DNA of 64,000 nt, taken from Clostridium ljungdahlii DSM 13528 (lineage in GTDB: Bacteria; Bacillota; Clostridia; Clostridiales; Clostridiaceae). The stretch is from NCBI RefSeq assembly GCF_000143685.1, contig NC_014328.1, positions 3,720,001 to 3,784,000 on the forward strand, given 5' to 3'. Each line of letters starts with the position of its first letter. Positions within the stretch are counted from its first letter, which is position 1. Below, piece after piece: positions 53,261-62,450 of this stretch. The position numbers and the translations under genes were made by a program. The notes under the pieces are model-generated. The model was not told the origin of the DNA. It saw only the letters and a list, made by a program, of their open reading frames with translations, and did no database searches.

Positions 53261-54412
53261 TTGAATAGTATATCAAAAAATGTTAGTTCTATAGAACTTT
53301 CAGGCATTAGAAAATTTTATAACAAATTAGTTAACTACCCGGATGCCATATCTTTAACCTTAGGTCAACCTGATTTTAATGTACCTAAAAAAATTAAGGC
53401 AGCCATGATACAGTCTATTGAAGAAAATAAAACCGGATATACCTCAAATGCTGGAATTATAGAGCTCCGAGAAGAAATATCAAAATATCTTGCAAATTTA
53501 GGCATACATTACACTGCAGGAGAAACCTGTATTACCATAGGTGGAAGTGAAGCTTTAATGGATGTATTTGCAACTCTTGTAAATACAGGTGATAAAGTAT
53601 TGATACCAACTCCTGCCTATCCTGCTTATGAAAGCTGTGTAAAAATTTTAGGTGGAAGTGTAATAAACTACAGTTTAAACGATGACTTTTCCATTAATTT
53701 TGACAGTTTAAAAAAAATATTAGATAAGGAAAAGCCTAAATTAATAGTTCTCTCCTATCCTTGTAATCCAACAGGTGCTATTTTATCTAAAGAAGACAGC
53801 ACTAATTTATTTAATTTGCTGAAAGCAAATGATATATTAGTGTTAAGTGACGAAATATATGCTTCATTGTGCTTTGAAAAAGATTATTACTCTATTGCAC
53901 AATACAAAGAAATAAAAGATAAAGTTATTTTAATAGGTGGTTTTTCCAAGATGTTCTCAATGACAGGCCTTAGAATAGGCTATGTATGTGCAAACACATA
54001 CTTTATGAATGAGATAATAAAAGTGCACCAATACAATGTATCCTGTGCTCCTTCCATTTCTCAATGGGGAGCTTATGCAGGTTTAAAAAGCTGTATGGAA
54101 GATGTAAACTACATGAAATCTAAATTTATGGAAAGAAGAGATTATGTTTTCAACAGCTTAAAATCCTTGGGATTCAAGGTAAACCTACCAAAAGGTGCTT
54201 TTTACATATTTCCATCAATAAAAAAATTTGGCATGAACAGCAATGATTTCTGTGAAAAACTTCTAAAAGAAGGTGGTGTAGCAATAGTGCCAGGTTCAGC
54301 TTTTGGATCAGGTGGAGAAGACCATGTGAGAATATCTTATGCCTACAGTATGGAAGAACTTAAATTATCCCTATCAAAAATAGAAAAATGGTTACACACT
54401 TTAAAAATATAA
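53261..54412 (+). CDS. Class I/II aminotransferase, PatA type
   Basis: A 383-residue fold-type-I PLP enzyme. SLTLGQPDFNVPKKIKAAMI, GGSEALMDVFATLVNTGDKV, LSYPCNPTGAILSKEDSTNL and the Schiff-base lysine in IGGFSKMFSMTGLRIGYVCA are the normal AspAT-Ib motifs. In Gram-positives the close relative PatA makes N-acetyl-LL-2,6-diaminopimelate. With dapB/dapA/asd convergent next door and dapH 6 kb away, that role is likely; a general aromatic or aspartate aminotransferase is the alternative. TTG start at 53261 behind GGAAGTG. Confidence 0.85.
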   Translation: MNSISKNVSSIELSGIRKFYNKLVNYPDAISLTLGQPDFNVPKKIKAAMIQSIEENKTGYTSNAGIIELREEISKYLANLGIHYTAGETCITIGGSEALMDVFATLVNTGDKVLIPTPAYPAYESCVKILGGSVINYSLNDDFSINFDSLKKILDKEKPKLIVLSYPCNPTGAILSKEDSTNLFNLLKANDILVLSDEIYASLCFEKDYYSIAQYKEIKDKVILIGGFSKMFSMTGLRIGYVCANTYFMNEIIKVHQYNVSCAPSISQWGAYAGLKSCMEDVNYMKSKFMERRDYVFNSLKSLGFKVNLPKGAFYIFPSIKKFGMNSNDFCEKLLKEGGVAIVPGSAFGSGGEDHVRISYAYSMEELKLSLSKIEKWLHTLKI

Positions 54413-54474
54413 ATAATCCATCCATAGCTTTCCACTATTAATTGTCAATTATTTAAAAACATATATACACTTTA

Positions 54475-54513
54475 AAAGGGCTGACACACTGATTAATTAG
54501 TGTGCAGCCCTTT
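54475..54513. terminator. Bidirectional terminator between aminotransferase and dapB
   Basis: AAAGGGCTG and CACACT, an AT-rich loop, then AGTGTG and CAGCCCTTT. One bulged base. It separates two convergent genes and has A/T runs on both sides. Confidence 0.85.
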
Positions 54514-54516
54514 GTA

Positions 54517-55269
54517 TTACTTTCCATTAATTACATTTTCCATTGAATAAAAACCTTTTTCTCTCTTATACATAAACTCACAAGCATGAAGTGCTCCTAC
54601 GGCAAAAACCTCTCTTGAAATAGCAGTATGCTTTATCTCAATAGTCTCACCCTGGCCTGCAAATATAACTTCATGTTCTCCTACTATAGTTCCACCTCTT
54701 ACGGCATGAATGCCTATTTCGTTGTGAACTCTCTTTCTAACTCCTTCTCTTCCATTTACATAGTCCACCTTTTCTGGTATACAATCCTTTATTGTATCTG
54801 CTAAAAGTAATGCTGTTCCACTTGGAGCATCCACTTTTTGATTATGATGTTTTTCTATTATCTCTATATCAAAGTTTTTATATAAAAGAGCACTTACATC
54901 TTTTAATACTTTATTTATGACATTTATACCTATAGACATATTGGCAGATCTGAAAATTGGAATAGACTTTGAAGCTTCCTCAATTTTTTTAATTTGTTCT
55001 TCACTATATCCTGTAGTGCAAAATATAATTCCAATATTATGTTTCTTACCATATTGTAGAAGTGAATCCAAGGAATCCGGTCTTGAAAAGTCTAATATTA
55101 CATCTCCTTCTACATTACATTCTGATATATTGGCAAACACAGGGAATGCTGATTTTTCATCCTTCTTATCTACTCCTGCAGATATGGATAAGTCCGGGAA
55201 ATCCTCTACTAAATTGGTTATTACTTTTCCCATTTTACCATTACATCCACTTAGTATAATTTTAATCAT
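54517..55269 (-). CDS. dapB: 4-hydroxy-tetrahydrodipicolinate reductase
   Basis: A 250-residue enzyme. The nucleotide-binding N-terminus is [19 protein letters not shown] ([20 protein letters not shown]), [20 protein letters not shown] is the hinge, and the family signature is [20 protein letters not shown] with the catalytic His/Lys. It reduces the product of DapA with NAD(P)H in lysine and diaminopimelate synthesis. It is the last gene of the asd-dapA-dapB group. AGGAGAGGTTTAA precedes the ATG. Confidence 0.95.
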   Translation of the reverse strand: MIKIILSGCNGKMGKVITNLVEDFPDLSISAGVDKKDEKSAFPVFANISECNVEGDVILDFSRPDSLDSLLQYGKKHNIGIIFCTTGYSEEQIKKIEEASKSIPIFRSANMSIGINVINKVLKDVSALLYKNFDIEIIEKHHNQKVDAPSGTALLLADTIKDCIPEKVDYVNGREGVRKRVHNEIGIHAVRGGTIVGEHEVIFAGQGETIEIKHTAISREVFAVGALHACEFMYKREKGFYSMENVINGK

Positions 55270-55323
55270 TTAAACCTCTCCTTAAATTATTTAATAATCA
55301 TTAACTACAAAGTCATATATTGA

Positions 55324-55355
55324 TTAACGTGAAAGAAATAAATCTTTCACGTTAA
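55324..55355. other. Perfect 13-bp stem-loop between dapA and dapB
   Basis: TTAACGTGAAAGA, a 6-nt loop, TCTTTCACGTTAA. Next to it lies GAAAGCTAGCTTTC (55362-55375), itself a perfect palindrome. Neither is followed by a T-run on the minus strand, so they are more likely mRNA processing or stability elements than terminators. Confidence 0.55.
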
Positions 55356-55407
55356 ATTAAAGAAAGCTAGCTTTCGTTTTACACAATAATTTAAATAGAC
55401 TTGTTTT

Positions 55408-56289
55408 TTATTTTAAAAGTCCATAGTTTTTAAGCTCTGATTTTAAAACATCCAAATTTTCCTTAGACATGTCACAAAGTGGAAGTCTTAAATTTCCAAC
55501 ATTCATATTCAAAACATTCATAGCAGTTTTTATAGGTATAGGATTTGTTTCTATGAACATAGTATTCATAAGTGTAAGAGCTTTTAATTGCATCTTTAGT
55601 GCTTCTTTTACATTTCCCTCTAAAAATAATTTACACATATCATGCATATCTTTAGGAATAATATTTGCAAGAACAGATATAACTCCAAGCCCTCCTAAAG
55701 ACATTATAGGAACTGTCTGATCATCATTTCCAGAATATAAATCAATATCATCCCCGCATAGAGCTTTCATTTTAGCAATTTGACTTATATTTCCACTGGC
55801 TTCTTTAACAGCTACCACATTATCTAATTTGCATAATTCTTTTAAAGTTTTAGGCTGTATATTTAATCCTGTTCTTCCAGGTACATTATATACTACAATA
55901 GGAGTTTTTATAGCTGAGGACACTGCCTTAAAATGCTCTATCAATCCCTTTTGTGTAGTTTTATTATAGTAAGGTGTAATTACAAGAACTCCATCTACTC
56001 CTATACTTTCTGCCCACTTGCTCATGTTTACGGCAGATTCTGTACAATTACTGCCTGTTCCTGCGATAACTGGTATTCTCTTATTAACAGTATCTACTGT
56101 AAATTTTATTGTATCTTTTCTTTCCTTTTCAGTCATAGTGGAAGCTTCACCTGTAGTCCCACAAATTATTATTGCATCTGTACCTGATTTTATTTGCCAC
56201 TCAAGCAACTCTTTTAATTTATCAAAGTCCACCCCATTATCATTAAATGGGGTAATAATAGCTACCCCTGAACCTTTAAATAAGCTCAT
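55408..56289 (-). CDS. dapA: 4-hydroxy-tetrahydrodipicolinate synthase
   Basis: A protein of about 293 residues. [20 protein letters not shown] holds the pyruvate-site threonines, [20 protein letters not shown] the active-site Tyr and Arg, and [20 protein letters not shown] the Schiff-base lysine. It condenses pyruvate with aspartate semialdehyde, the product of Asd. AAGGGGTG before ATG 56287-56289 rules out a three-codon upstream extension. It lies 56 bp downstream of asd and is probably co-transcribed. Confidence 0.95.
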   Translation of the reverse strand: MSLFKGSGVAIITPFNDNGVDFDKLKELLEWQIKSGTDAIIICGTTGEASTMTEKERKDTIKFTVDTVNKRIPVIAGTGSNCTESAVNMSKWAESIGVDGVLVITPYYNKTTQKGLIEHFKAVSSAIKTPIVVYNVPGRTGLNIQPKTLKELCKLDNVVAVKEASGNISQIAKMKALCGDDIDLYSGNDDQTVPIMSLGGLGVISVLANIIPKDMHDMCKLFLEGNVKEALKMQLKALTLMNTMFIETNPIPIKTAMNVLNMNVGNLRLPLCDMSKENLDVLKSELKNYGLLK

Positions 56290-56345
56290 TAAAAGCACCC
56301 CTTCTCAATTCAAATTTAATATGCTTATCATCTTAAAATATATTG

Positions 56346-57338
56346 TTATTTATCCTTAATTATGCATTCTGCTATTTGAACAGCATTAGTAGCAGCACCT
56401 TTTCTTATGTTATCTGCTACGACCCATAGATTTAATCCATTATCTACGCTAAAGTCTCTTCTTATTCTTCCTACAAATACTTCATCTTTTCCTGCTGCCT
56501 CTATTGGCATTGGATATACTAAATTGTCCACATCATCTTTTAACACTACTCCAGTAGCATTCTTGTACAATTCAAAAATATCCTCTATTTTAAAGTCTTT
56601 TTTAAGCTCTACATTTATACTTTCACTGTGAGAATAAGTTACTGGTACTCTTGCTGTAGTAGCTGTAACTCTCAAAGTATCATCATGTAATATTTTTCTT
56701 GTTTCATTTACCATTTTCATTTCTTCTTTAGTGTATCCATTTTCCAAAAATACATCTATATGAGGAAGTATATTTCCTGCTATTGGATATGGAAATTTCT
56801 TAGGTGCATTTCCCTTATATCCTTCTAGTAAATCATTATATCCTCCCATTCCAGCGCCAGATACAGCCTGGTATGTAGAATATACAATTCTTTCTACTCC
56901 ATATTTATCATAAAGAGGTTTAATTGCCACTATGGCTTGTATAGTTGAGCAATTAGGATTTGCAATTATACCTTTATTCCATTTTATATCCTCTGGGTTT
57001 ACTTCAGGAACTACCAAAGGTACCTCTTTATCCATTCTCCAAGCACTACTATTATCTATAACTACTGCACCATATTTTGAAAATATAGGTGCAAATTTAA
57101 GGCTTACACTTCCACCTGCTGAGAAAAGAGCAATATCTATTTTTTTATTTTTTATGTTATCTTCCTTTAATTCCTCTACAGTATAATCTTTATCCTTAAA
57201 TTTTAATATTTTCCCACTTGATTTAGCAGATGCAAACAAATACAATTTTTCTATTGGAAAATCTCTTTCTTCCAGCACCTCTATAAATTTTCTTCCTACC
57301 ATTCCAGTACAGCCAACTACTGCCACGTTACAACTCAT
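56346..57338 (-). CDS. asd: Aspartate-semialdehyde dehydrogenase
   Basis: A protein of about 330 residues. NVAVVGCTGMVGRKFIEVLE binds NADP, IIANPNCSTIQAIVAIKPLY contains the catalytic cysteine, and STYQAVSGAGMGGYNDLLEG is typical of the Gram-positive type. It reduces aspartyl phosphate to the semialdehyde shared by lysine, threonine and methionine synthesis. The frame is open 27 codons upstream, but AGGAGGAATATT before ATG 57336-57338 sets the start. It is first in asd-dapA-dapB. No lysine riboswitch could be recognised upstream. Confidence 0.95.
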   Translation of the reverse strand: MSCNVAVVGCTGMVGRKFIEVLEERDFPIEKLYLFASAKSSGKILKFKDKDYTVEELKEDNIKNKKIDIALFSAGGSVSLKFAPIFSKYGAVVIDNSSAWRMDKEVPLVVPEVNPEDIKWNKGIIANPNCSTIQAIVAIKPLYDKYGVERIVYSTYQAVSGAGMGGYNDLLEGYKGNAPKKFPYPIAGNILPHIDVFLENGYTKEEMKMVNETRKILHDDTLRVTATTARVPVTYSHSESINVELKKDFKIEDIFELYKNATGVVLKDDVDNLVYPMPIEAAGKDEVFVGRIRRDFSVDNGLNLWVVADNIRKGAATNAVQIAECIIKDK

Positions 57339-57554
57339 TTTAATATTCCTCCTAAAAATTTTATAATATAAATTGATTAAATATTTAAGTTTAAGATCTA
57401 TTATTAAATATAATACCATGATATCTTAATAAAGATAACCTATTTAATTTTAAATATATCTTACTAAATATTTTACACTAAACTTTTGAAATATGTTCAT
57501 AGAAATAAATATTATTGGGAATTAAAAATAGCGCATACTTCATACTGGTTAATA

Positions 57555-57875
57555 CATTATATGCAACATATAATGCACTTTAGAATAAAATTAATTGTTT
57601 TGGTTTAAAATTCAAATAATAATTCTACTTGGGAAACTTATTTAATCACCATAATATTCCTATAGTTATGTGCATGTCATTGAAATTGCTCCTTTAAATG
57701 TATATTATATTTAAAATATATACTATAATTATTATAGTATATTATGTATTTATCCGATGGCTACCCACTCTACACTTATCCAAGTAGGATTAAAGAGCGG
57801 GTACATCCCTAGGTAACGATTTCTAGGTATCAAATGGAGTTAAAAACTCCATCTGATGCCAAGAACTCTGTTTAT
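57555..57875 (+). mobile_element. Possible IS200/IS605-type remnant or non-autonomous element
   Basis: This 320-bp non-coding stretch starts with a tight hairpin (CATTATATG-CAA-CATATAATG). Near its right end it carries TACCCACTCT paired with AGAGCGGGTA, CCTAGG...CTAGG, then a stem ATCAAATGGAGT/ACTCCATCTGAT (57829-57857) and GCCAAGAACTCTGTTTAT. The last hairpin and 18-nt tail recur at 60941-60986. Such end hairpins with a fixed tail resemble IS605-family right ends and the 3' part of TnpB guide RNAs. No transposase gene is left. The rest of 57339-57953 shows no gene. Confidence 0.45.
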
Positions 57876-57953
57876 TCTATAATAATTATAGTATGTATAA
57901 ATCTCGCTTTTGGGGTAAAAATAATCTATAGTAAAAGTGGGAGGATGGTATCA

Positions 57954-58223
57954 ATGTCAAAAACGCCCTTAAAAAAAATCATAAAAGCAAAATTGAAATC
58001 AAACAGAGAGCTTACAGAAGCTGAAAAACTTAGAGAAAAATTAAAATATGAAATAGCTGAAGAACTAGGATTAAAAGATAAAGTTAATTCATTTGGCTGG
58101 AGCAGTTTAACAGCTGAAGAAACCGGAAGAATTGGTGGCATGATGACTAAGAGAAAAAAAGAATTAAATATACCTAAAAATGAAAGTATAATAAACCATA
58201 GTAAAAGCAAAGACAAACAATAA
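57954..58223 (+). CDS. Small acid-soluble spore protein, alpha/beta type (minor)
   Basis: An 89-residue protein. The C-terminal two thirds carries the alpha/beta SASP pattern: REKLKYEIAEELGLKDKVNS with the GPR-protease-like E-I-A-E-E-L site, then GWSSLTAEETGRIGGMMTKR, the second DNA-binding helix motif. The N-terminal 30 residues are basic and longer than in major SASPs. These proteins coat and protect spore DNA and are degraded at germination. GGGAGG lies 9 nt before ATG 57954; the open frame reaches further up through a repeat, but that part is not expected to be translated. Confidence 0.8.
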   Translation: MSKTPLKKIIKAKLKSNRELTEAEKLREKLKYEIAEELGLKDKVNSFGWSSLTAEETGRIGGMMTKRKKELNIPKNESIINHSKSKDKQ

Positions 58224-58333
58224 ATTTGACTTATACCTCAAAAATATATAATATTAATTGATAAATACAATTTTACCTTTTTTAACTTTAAACACCTATA
58301 AAAATACCTGTAAGAAGGGAGTTAAAGACCGTT

Positions 58334-58363
58334 ATGAAAATTTCACAACGGAAACAAAAATGA
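58334..58363 (+). CDS. Possible 9-residue leader peptide overlapping the methyltransferase start
   Basis: ATG AAA ATT TCA CAA CGG AAA CAA AAA TGA follows a strong GAAGGGAG site (58314-58321). Its TGA overlaps the ATG of the next gene (ATGA), while that gene has no good site of its own. The arrangement suggests translational coupling. Short ORFs arise easily by chance. Confidence 0.35.
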   Translation: MKISQRKQK

Positions 58364-59100
58364 ACTGCTATGGAAAATTTGCTCATATATATGACAATCT
58401 AATAAACAGCGATATAGATTACAGCACATGGGCTAAAAAAATTATGAACATATATGAAAAATTAAATATAGATAGAGAAAATTATTTGGATTTAGCTTGT
58501 GGTACAGGTAATATGACAGAAAAGTTGGCACTTTATTTTAAAAATACCTGGGCAGTAGATTTATCCAGTGAAATGCTATCAGAAGCAGATATAAAGCTTA
58601 GGAACAGTGGATTAAAGGTAAACTTTATATGTCAAGACATAACTAATTTCGAGTTAAACAGGAAATTCAATCTCATAACTTGCTGTCTCGATTCCACAAA
58701 CTATATATTAAAAGAATCAGATTTACAAAGTTACTTTAAAAGTGTCTTTAATCATTTGGAAAACAATGGAATATTTCTGTTTGATATAAATTCCTATTAC
58801 AAAATTACAAATATACTAGGTAACAATACCTATACTTACGACGATGAAGATATTACCTATATGTGGGAAAATTATTTGGAAGATGACATTGTGGACATGT
58901 ACCTCACATTTTTTATACGTCATGAAGATTTTTATAAACGATTTGATGAAAACCACCGTGAAAGGGCTTATACTTGCGAATATATAGAATCCACATTGAA
59001 AAACTGTGGATTTAAAATTATAAATAAATTGGACAACTACAGTGATAAAACTGTAACTGATGTTTCTGAAAGAATATCATATATAGTAACTAAACTTTAA
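58360..59100 (+). CDS. SAM-dependent class I methyltransferase
   Basis: A protein of about 246 residues. MNCYGKFAHIYDNLINSDID starts the family's usual N-terminus; motif I is YLDLACGTGNMTEKLALYFK, motif II VDLSSEMLSEADIKLRNSGL, and FICQDITNFELNRKFNLITC covers motifs III-IV. The substrate is unknown; this YqeM-like group contains small-molecule and tRNA-linked members. The open frame extends 34 codons upstream without a credible start, so ATG 58360 is chosen, although the only strong ribosome site feeds a tiny upstream ORF. hslO follows after 29 bp and is probably co-transcribed. Confidence 0.8.
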   Translation: MNCYGKFAHIYDNLINSDIDYSTWAKKIMNIYEKLNIDRENYLDLACGTGNMTEKLALYFKNTWAVDLSSEMLSEADIKLRNSGLKVNFICQDITNFELNRKFNLITCCLDSTNYILKESDLQSYFKSVFNHLENNGIFLFDINSYYKITNILGNNTYTYDDEDITYMWENYLEDDIVDMYLTFFIRHEDFYKRFDENHRERAYTCEYIESTLKNCGFKIINKLDNYSDKTVTDVSERISYIVTKL

Positions 59101-59129
59101 TACACGTATGATTAGGAGATGGAAATTAA

Positions 59130-60020
59130 ATGATAGATAAATTAATAAGAGCTACAGCTAAAGATGATAACATTCGAATAATAGCAGCCTCTACTACAAA
59201 TCTAGTAAATGCAGCTGTTAAAATCCATGAATGTGCTCCTACAGCTGCAGCAGCCTTTGGGAGAATGCTCACGGCAGGAAGCCTTATGGGATCAATGTTA
59301 AAATCACCTAAAGATAGCTTATCCCTTATAATTTCAGGAGGCGGTAAAGCTAAAGGAATATCTGTAACTTCCTATGCCGACTGTCATGTAAAAGGATATA
59401 TAGGAAATCCTTCTGCAGATCTTCCCCCAAATAGTAAGGGAAAACTAGACGTAGGTGGTATCATTGGAATTAATGGAAATTTAACTGTAATAAGAAATAT
59501 GGGACTTAGAGAACCTTACTCCAGCAAAATTCCTATACAAACTGGAGAAATAGGAGATGATCTAGCCTACTACTTTACAGTTTCAGAGCAAACTCCATCT
59601 GCAGTAGCCCTTGGAGTTCTCGTAGATGTAGATTTAAGTATAAAGGCCTCAGGAGGATTCATAATTCAGATGCTTCCTGGAGCAGAAGATCTCCTTGCAG
59701 ACTTAGTTACCTATAGGCTACAAGAACTTCCTCCTATATCAAATATGCTAGCTAAGGGCATGAGTATTTCACAAATATTAAATGATATTTTTAAGGATAT
59801 GGGATTAAAGATATTAGATGAACTAACACCTACTTATAAATGTGATTGCTCAAGGGAAAGAGTTGAAAAAGCTCTTATAAGTATAGGTGCAAAAGATTTA
59901 GAGGAGATTTATAATGAAGGAAAAACTGAAGAATTAAAATGTAACTTTTGTAAGACATCTTATAAATTTACTCATGATCAAATAGGTGAAATACTTAAAA
60001 ACTGCACAAAAAAATCCTGA
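59130..60020 (+). CDS. hslO: Hsp33 redox-regulated chaperone
   Basis: A 296-residue protein. The N-terminal domain has [20 protein letters not shown] and [20 protein letters not shown]; the redox switch at the C-terminus is [20 protein letters not shown] then [11 protein letters not shown], the CXC and CXXC zinc ligands. Oxidation releases zinc and activates holdase activity against aggregation, which is useful to an anaerobe exposed to oxygen. AGGAGATGG precedes the ATG. Confidence 0.95.
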   Translation: MIDKLIRATAKDDNIRIIAASTTNLVNAAVKIHECAPTAAAAFGRMLTAGSLMGSMLKSPKDSLSLIISGGGKAKGISVTSYADCHVKGYIGNPSADLPPNSKGKLDVGGIIGINGNLTVIRNMGLREPYSSKIPIQTGEIGDDLAYYFTVSEQTPSAVALGVLVDVDLSIKASGGFIIQMLPGAEDLLADLVTYRLQELPPISNMLAKGMSISQILNDIFKDMGLKILDELTPTYKCDCSRERVEKALISIGAKDLEEIYNEGKTEELKCNFCKTSYKFTHDQIGEILKNCTKKS

Positions 60021-60154
60021 TATTAAATACAAATTATCTACATACTTAAACTTTTATATGTTATAATTTGCTTAAAAAACTAAAAACGTAGTTATGCTTA
60101 CTATAAAAGACTAAAATTTATTGATTATAAATAAAATGGAAAGGATGATTTAAA

Positions 60155-60871
60155 ATGGAAGCAAAATATGATCTTACAGATCCATACCAAATAGCAAAGT
60201 ATATAAAAGAGGCTAAAAAATCTACTCCAGTCAAAGTTTACCTTAAAGGTGACATATCAAATTGTGATTTAGGCAGTATAGAAAATTATAATAGTGGTGA
60301 TTTTTTCATTCTTTTTGGTGAAAGCGATGAAATATCAAAATTTTTAGAACAAAACAAAGATAAGATCAAGCAATTTAGAATAGAACAGGATAGAAGAAAC
60401 TCAGCCATTCCCCTTGCTGATTTAACAAACATGAATGCCAGAATTGAACCTGGTGCTATTATAAGAGATAAAGTTAAAATAGACAAAAATGCAGTAGTAA
60501 TGATGGGAGCAGTTATAAACATAGGTGCAGAAATAGGTGAAGGCACTATGATAGATATGAATGCAGTAGTAGGTGCTAGAGGAAAACTTGGTAAAAATGT
60601 TCACTTAGGTGCTGGAGCTGTAGTAGCTGGAGTTTTAGAACCACCTAGTAAATCACCTTGTGAGATAGGTGACAATGTACTTATAGGAGCTAACTCCGTA
60701 ATCTTAGAAGGAGTAAAAATTGGAACTGGCTCTGTAATCGCAGCAGGTTCAGTAGTAACAGAAGATATACCTGAAGGAGTTGTAGCTGCTGGAAGCCCCG
60801 CAAAAATAGTAAAGTCAGTAGATGACAAAACTAAAGGTAAAACTAAAATTTTATCAGATTTAAGGAAATAA
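60155..60871 (+). CDS. dapH: Tetrahydrodipicolinate N-acetyltransferase
   Basis: A 238-residue protein. The N-terminal alpha/beta domain ([20 protein letters not shown]) is followed by the left-handed beta helix: [60 protein letters not shown] and [20 protein letters not shown]. This is the Gram-positive DapH (YkuQ) acetylase rather than the succinylase. It acetylates tetrahydrodipicolinate with acetyl-CoA, and the aminotransferase encoded at 53261-54412 would act next. It lies alone, with GGAAAGGATGAT before the ATG. Confidence 0.93.
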   Translation: MEAKYDLTDPYQIAKYIKEAKKSTPVKVYLKGDISNCDLGSIENYNSGDFFILFGESDEISKFLEQNKDKIKQFRIEQDRRNSAIPLADLTNMNARIEPGAIIRDKVKIDKNAVVMMGAVINIGAEIGEGTMIDMNAVVGARGKLGKNVHLGAGAVVAGVLEPPSKSPCEIGDNVLIGANSVILEGVKIGTGSVIAAGSVVTEDIPEGVVAAGSPAKIVKSVDDKTKGKTKILSDLRK

Positions 60872-60885
60872 TTTATATGGAAAAT

Positions 60886-60986
60886 ACAGGGTATAACCTT
60901 CTTAAATTTCAAGGACAAAGTCTATACCCTGTAAATAAGCATCAGGTGGAGTTTTGACTCCACCCGATGCCAAGAACTCTGTTTAT
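60886..60986 (+). repeat. Two hairpins with a conserved tail, second copy of the IS605-like end
   Basis: ACAGGGTATA/TATACCCTGT (60886-60932) is followed by ATCAGGTGGAGT/ACTCCACCCGAT (60941-60968) and GCCAAGAACTCTGTTTAT. The second hairpin and tail match 57829-57875. Stem bases differ between copies mostly as compensating changes. The first hairpin may be the dapH terminator. The tail overlaps the stop codon of the SSB-like gene by 4 bp. Confidence 0.6.
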
Positions 60987-61711
60987 GATATTCGCTTATC
61001 ACCTATGTTATCCCCTAAGCTATTTTCATCTTCATTTTTAGGTTGTTCTTTTTCCTCTTCTTCGTTTTCTTCCTGCATTTTTTCTTTATCTCTGTTAACT
61101 TTTTCCATTTTAGATATAGAAACTTCATAAGCTATTTTCTTTACAGTTTCAGTATCTGATATCTTTTTTTGATATTCTCTACTCTGTAATCTTCCCCAAA
61201 CCCTTATATTGTCACTTACTTTTAATGACTTACAAAACCTAGAATTTCTTCCCCAAGCAATGGTAGGTATGTAATCAGACTTATTATAAGCTCTGTTTAC
61301 AGCTAGAAGCATATCTGAGATTTCTCTACCAAAGGGAGTTGTCCTATAAACTGGCTCCTTACATATAAATCCATCAAGAAAAATTTGATTTGGATTTTTA
61401 CTCCTTTCAGTGCAAAAATCTATATTTCTTGCAAATACAGTTAATATCAATCTGTTTGCCCCATCCACAAATTTATTGTAGGACCTAAGCTGTCCTTCTA
61501 TTATTACATCAGTTCCAACTTTGATATCCATTCCACCTATAAGTCTCTCTGAAATTGTAATGAATAGTATATCCTTACTTTCACTTAATCTAGGAACCTC
61601 AACATTAAAGGTGTAAAAACCCTCTCCATACATTTCGTGGCTAAATTGTAATTCTGAAGCTACTGTACCTTCAAGATAGATCTTATTGTTTAACATTAAA
61701 TTGTCCATCAT
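60983..61711 (-). CDS. Single-stranded DNA-binding-like protein with two OB folds
   Basis: A 242-residue protein made of two SSB-type OB domains: residues 8-105 (NKIYLEGTVASELQFSHEMY, LRSYNKFVDGANRLILTVFA) and 113-205 (IFLDGFICKEPVYRTTPFGR, IPTIAWGRNSRFCKSLKVSD). The tail is strongly acidic (MQEENEEEEKEQPKNEDENS) but ends DKRIS rather than the DDDIPF of housekeeping SSB. It is a clostridial SSB paralogue; the absent C-terminal tip suggests it does not recruit the usual SSB partners. The stop codon lies in the repeat tail, so the C-terminus may have been altered by it. Confidence 0.75.
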   Translation of the reverse strand: MMDNLMLNNKIYLEGTVASELQFSHEMYGEGFYTFNVEVPRLSESKDILFITISERLIGGMDIKVGTDVIIEGQLRSYNKFVDGANRLILTVFARNIDFCTERSKNPNQIFLDGFICKEPVYRTTPFGREISDMLLAVNRAYNKSDYIPTIAWGRNSRFCKSLKVSDNIRVWGRLQSREYQKKISDTETVKKIAYEVSISKMEKVNRDKEKMQEENEEEEKEQPKNEDENSLGDNIGDKRIS

Positions 61712-61788
61712 AAACCCCTCTTTCCCTTAGTTTTAAATGTTTCACTATCATATAGTTATTCATCAAAAAACAAAAATATACTTATAAT

Positions 61789-62286
61789 TTAGCTTAAAGT
61801 CATAAATGTTTTATTTTTGATCAAATCATAAATGCACTTGTCTTCCATAAGACCTATAGTTATAGCTACTACAGCTGCGTAAAGTTCATCAATATCTTTG
61901 AGTGCCATATTAACTGGAATTTCCTGAGCCTCAATCACCCTTTTTCCCTCATATATAATATCTCTTTGGAGGCAATATACAAATCCGCTAGAATAGTCTA
62001 AGCTCGATATAGTAACCGTATTCTTACTTCCCAGTCCATAGGTTATGATGCAACCGGATATATCTACATTATTTTTCATTTTGCTTATTAAATCCATATT
62101 TATAAAACAATAATCTCCATCTAGAACTTTGTACCTTTCATTTATAGAATTTAGCACTACATAATTTACCCTTCTACTAACATCATTGTCTGTAAAAGTG
62201 GAGTAGTCTAAATTCATTAAATCAAAAAGCTCTACCAAATATTTCTTAAACTGGGCATTAGTTTCAATAATTTCTATAGATTGCAT
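61789..62286 (-). CDS. Conserved-looking hypothetical protein
   Basis: A 165-residue soluble protein I do not recognise. It has no signal peptide or membrane segment; the sequence alternates helix and strand (RRVNYVVLNSINERYKVLDG, SGCIITYGLGSKNTVTISSL) and ends with a helix (ELYAAVVAITIGLMEDKCIY). GGAGGTAATAAAG precedes the ATG, so it is very probably expressed. It stands alone between the SSB-like gene and the deacetylase gene, all on the minus strand with gaps of 77 and 164 bp. Confidence 0.6.
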   Translation of the reverse strand: MQSIEIIETNAQFKKYLVELFDLMNLDYSTFTDNDVSRRVNYVVLNSINERYKVLDGDYCFINMDLISKMKNNVDISGCIITYGLGSKNTVTISSLDYSSGFVYCLQRDIIYEGKRVIEAQEIPVNMALKDIDELYAAVVAITIGLMEDKCIYDLIKNKTFMTLS

Positions 62287-62450
62287 CTTTATTACCTCCT
62301 GTTAAAATATATGTTTTAAAATTATTTTAAACAGGATATGTTTTTTTTATACTATTTTCTAAATTGTAATCCAATCATTGATACTTGCCCTCATTGCCAT
62401 TATAATACATATTTATTGTGTTTTTCAATAACTGTTTAATATAAGTCATA

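Noticed and set aside
57339..57830. Lysine riboswitch upstream of asd
   Set aside because: No L-box core could be recognised on the minus strand; the hairpins there make better sense on the plus strand and recur at 60.9 kb.
57834..57953. N-terminal extension of the SASP gene
   Set aside because: It reads through a repeated hairpin and the strong GGGAGG site lies later, before ATG 57954.
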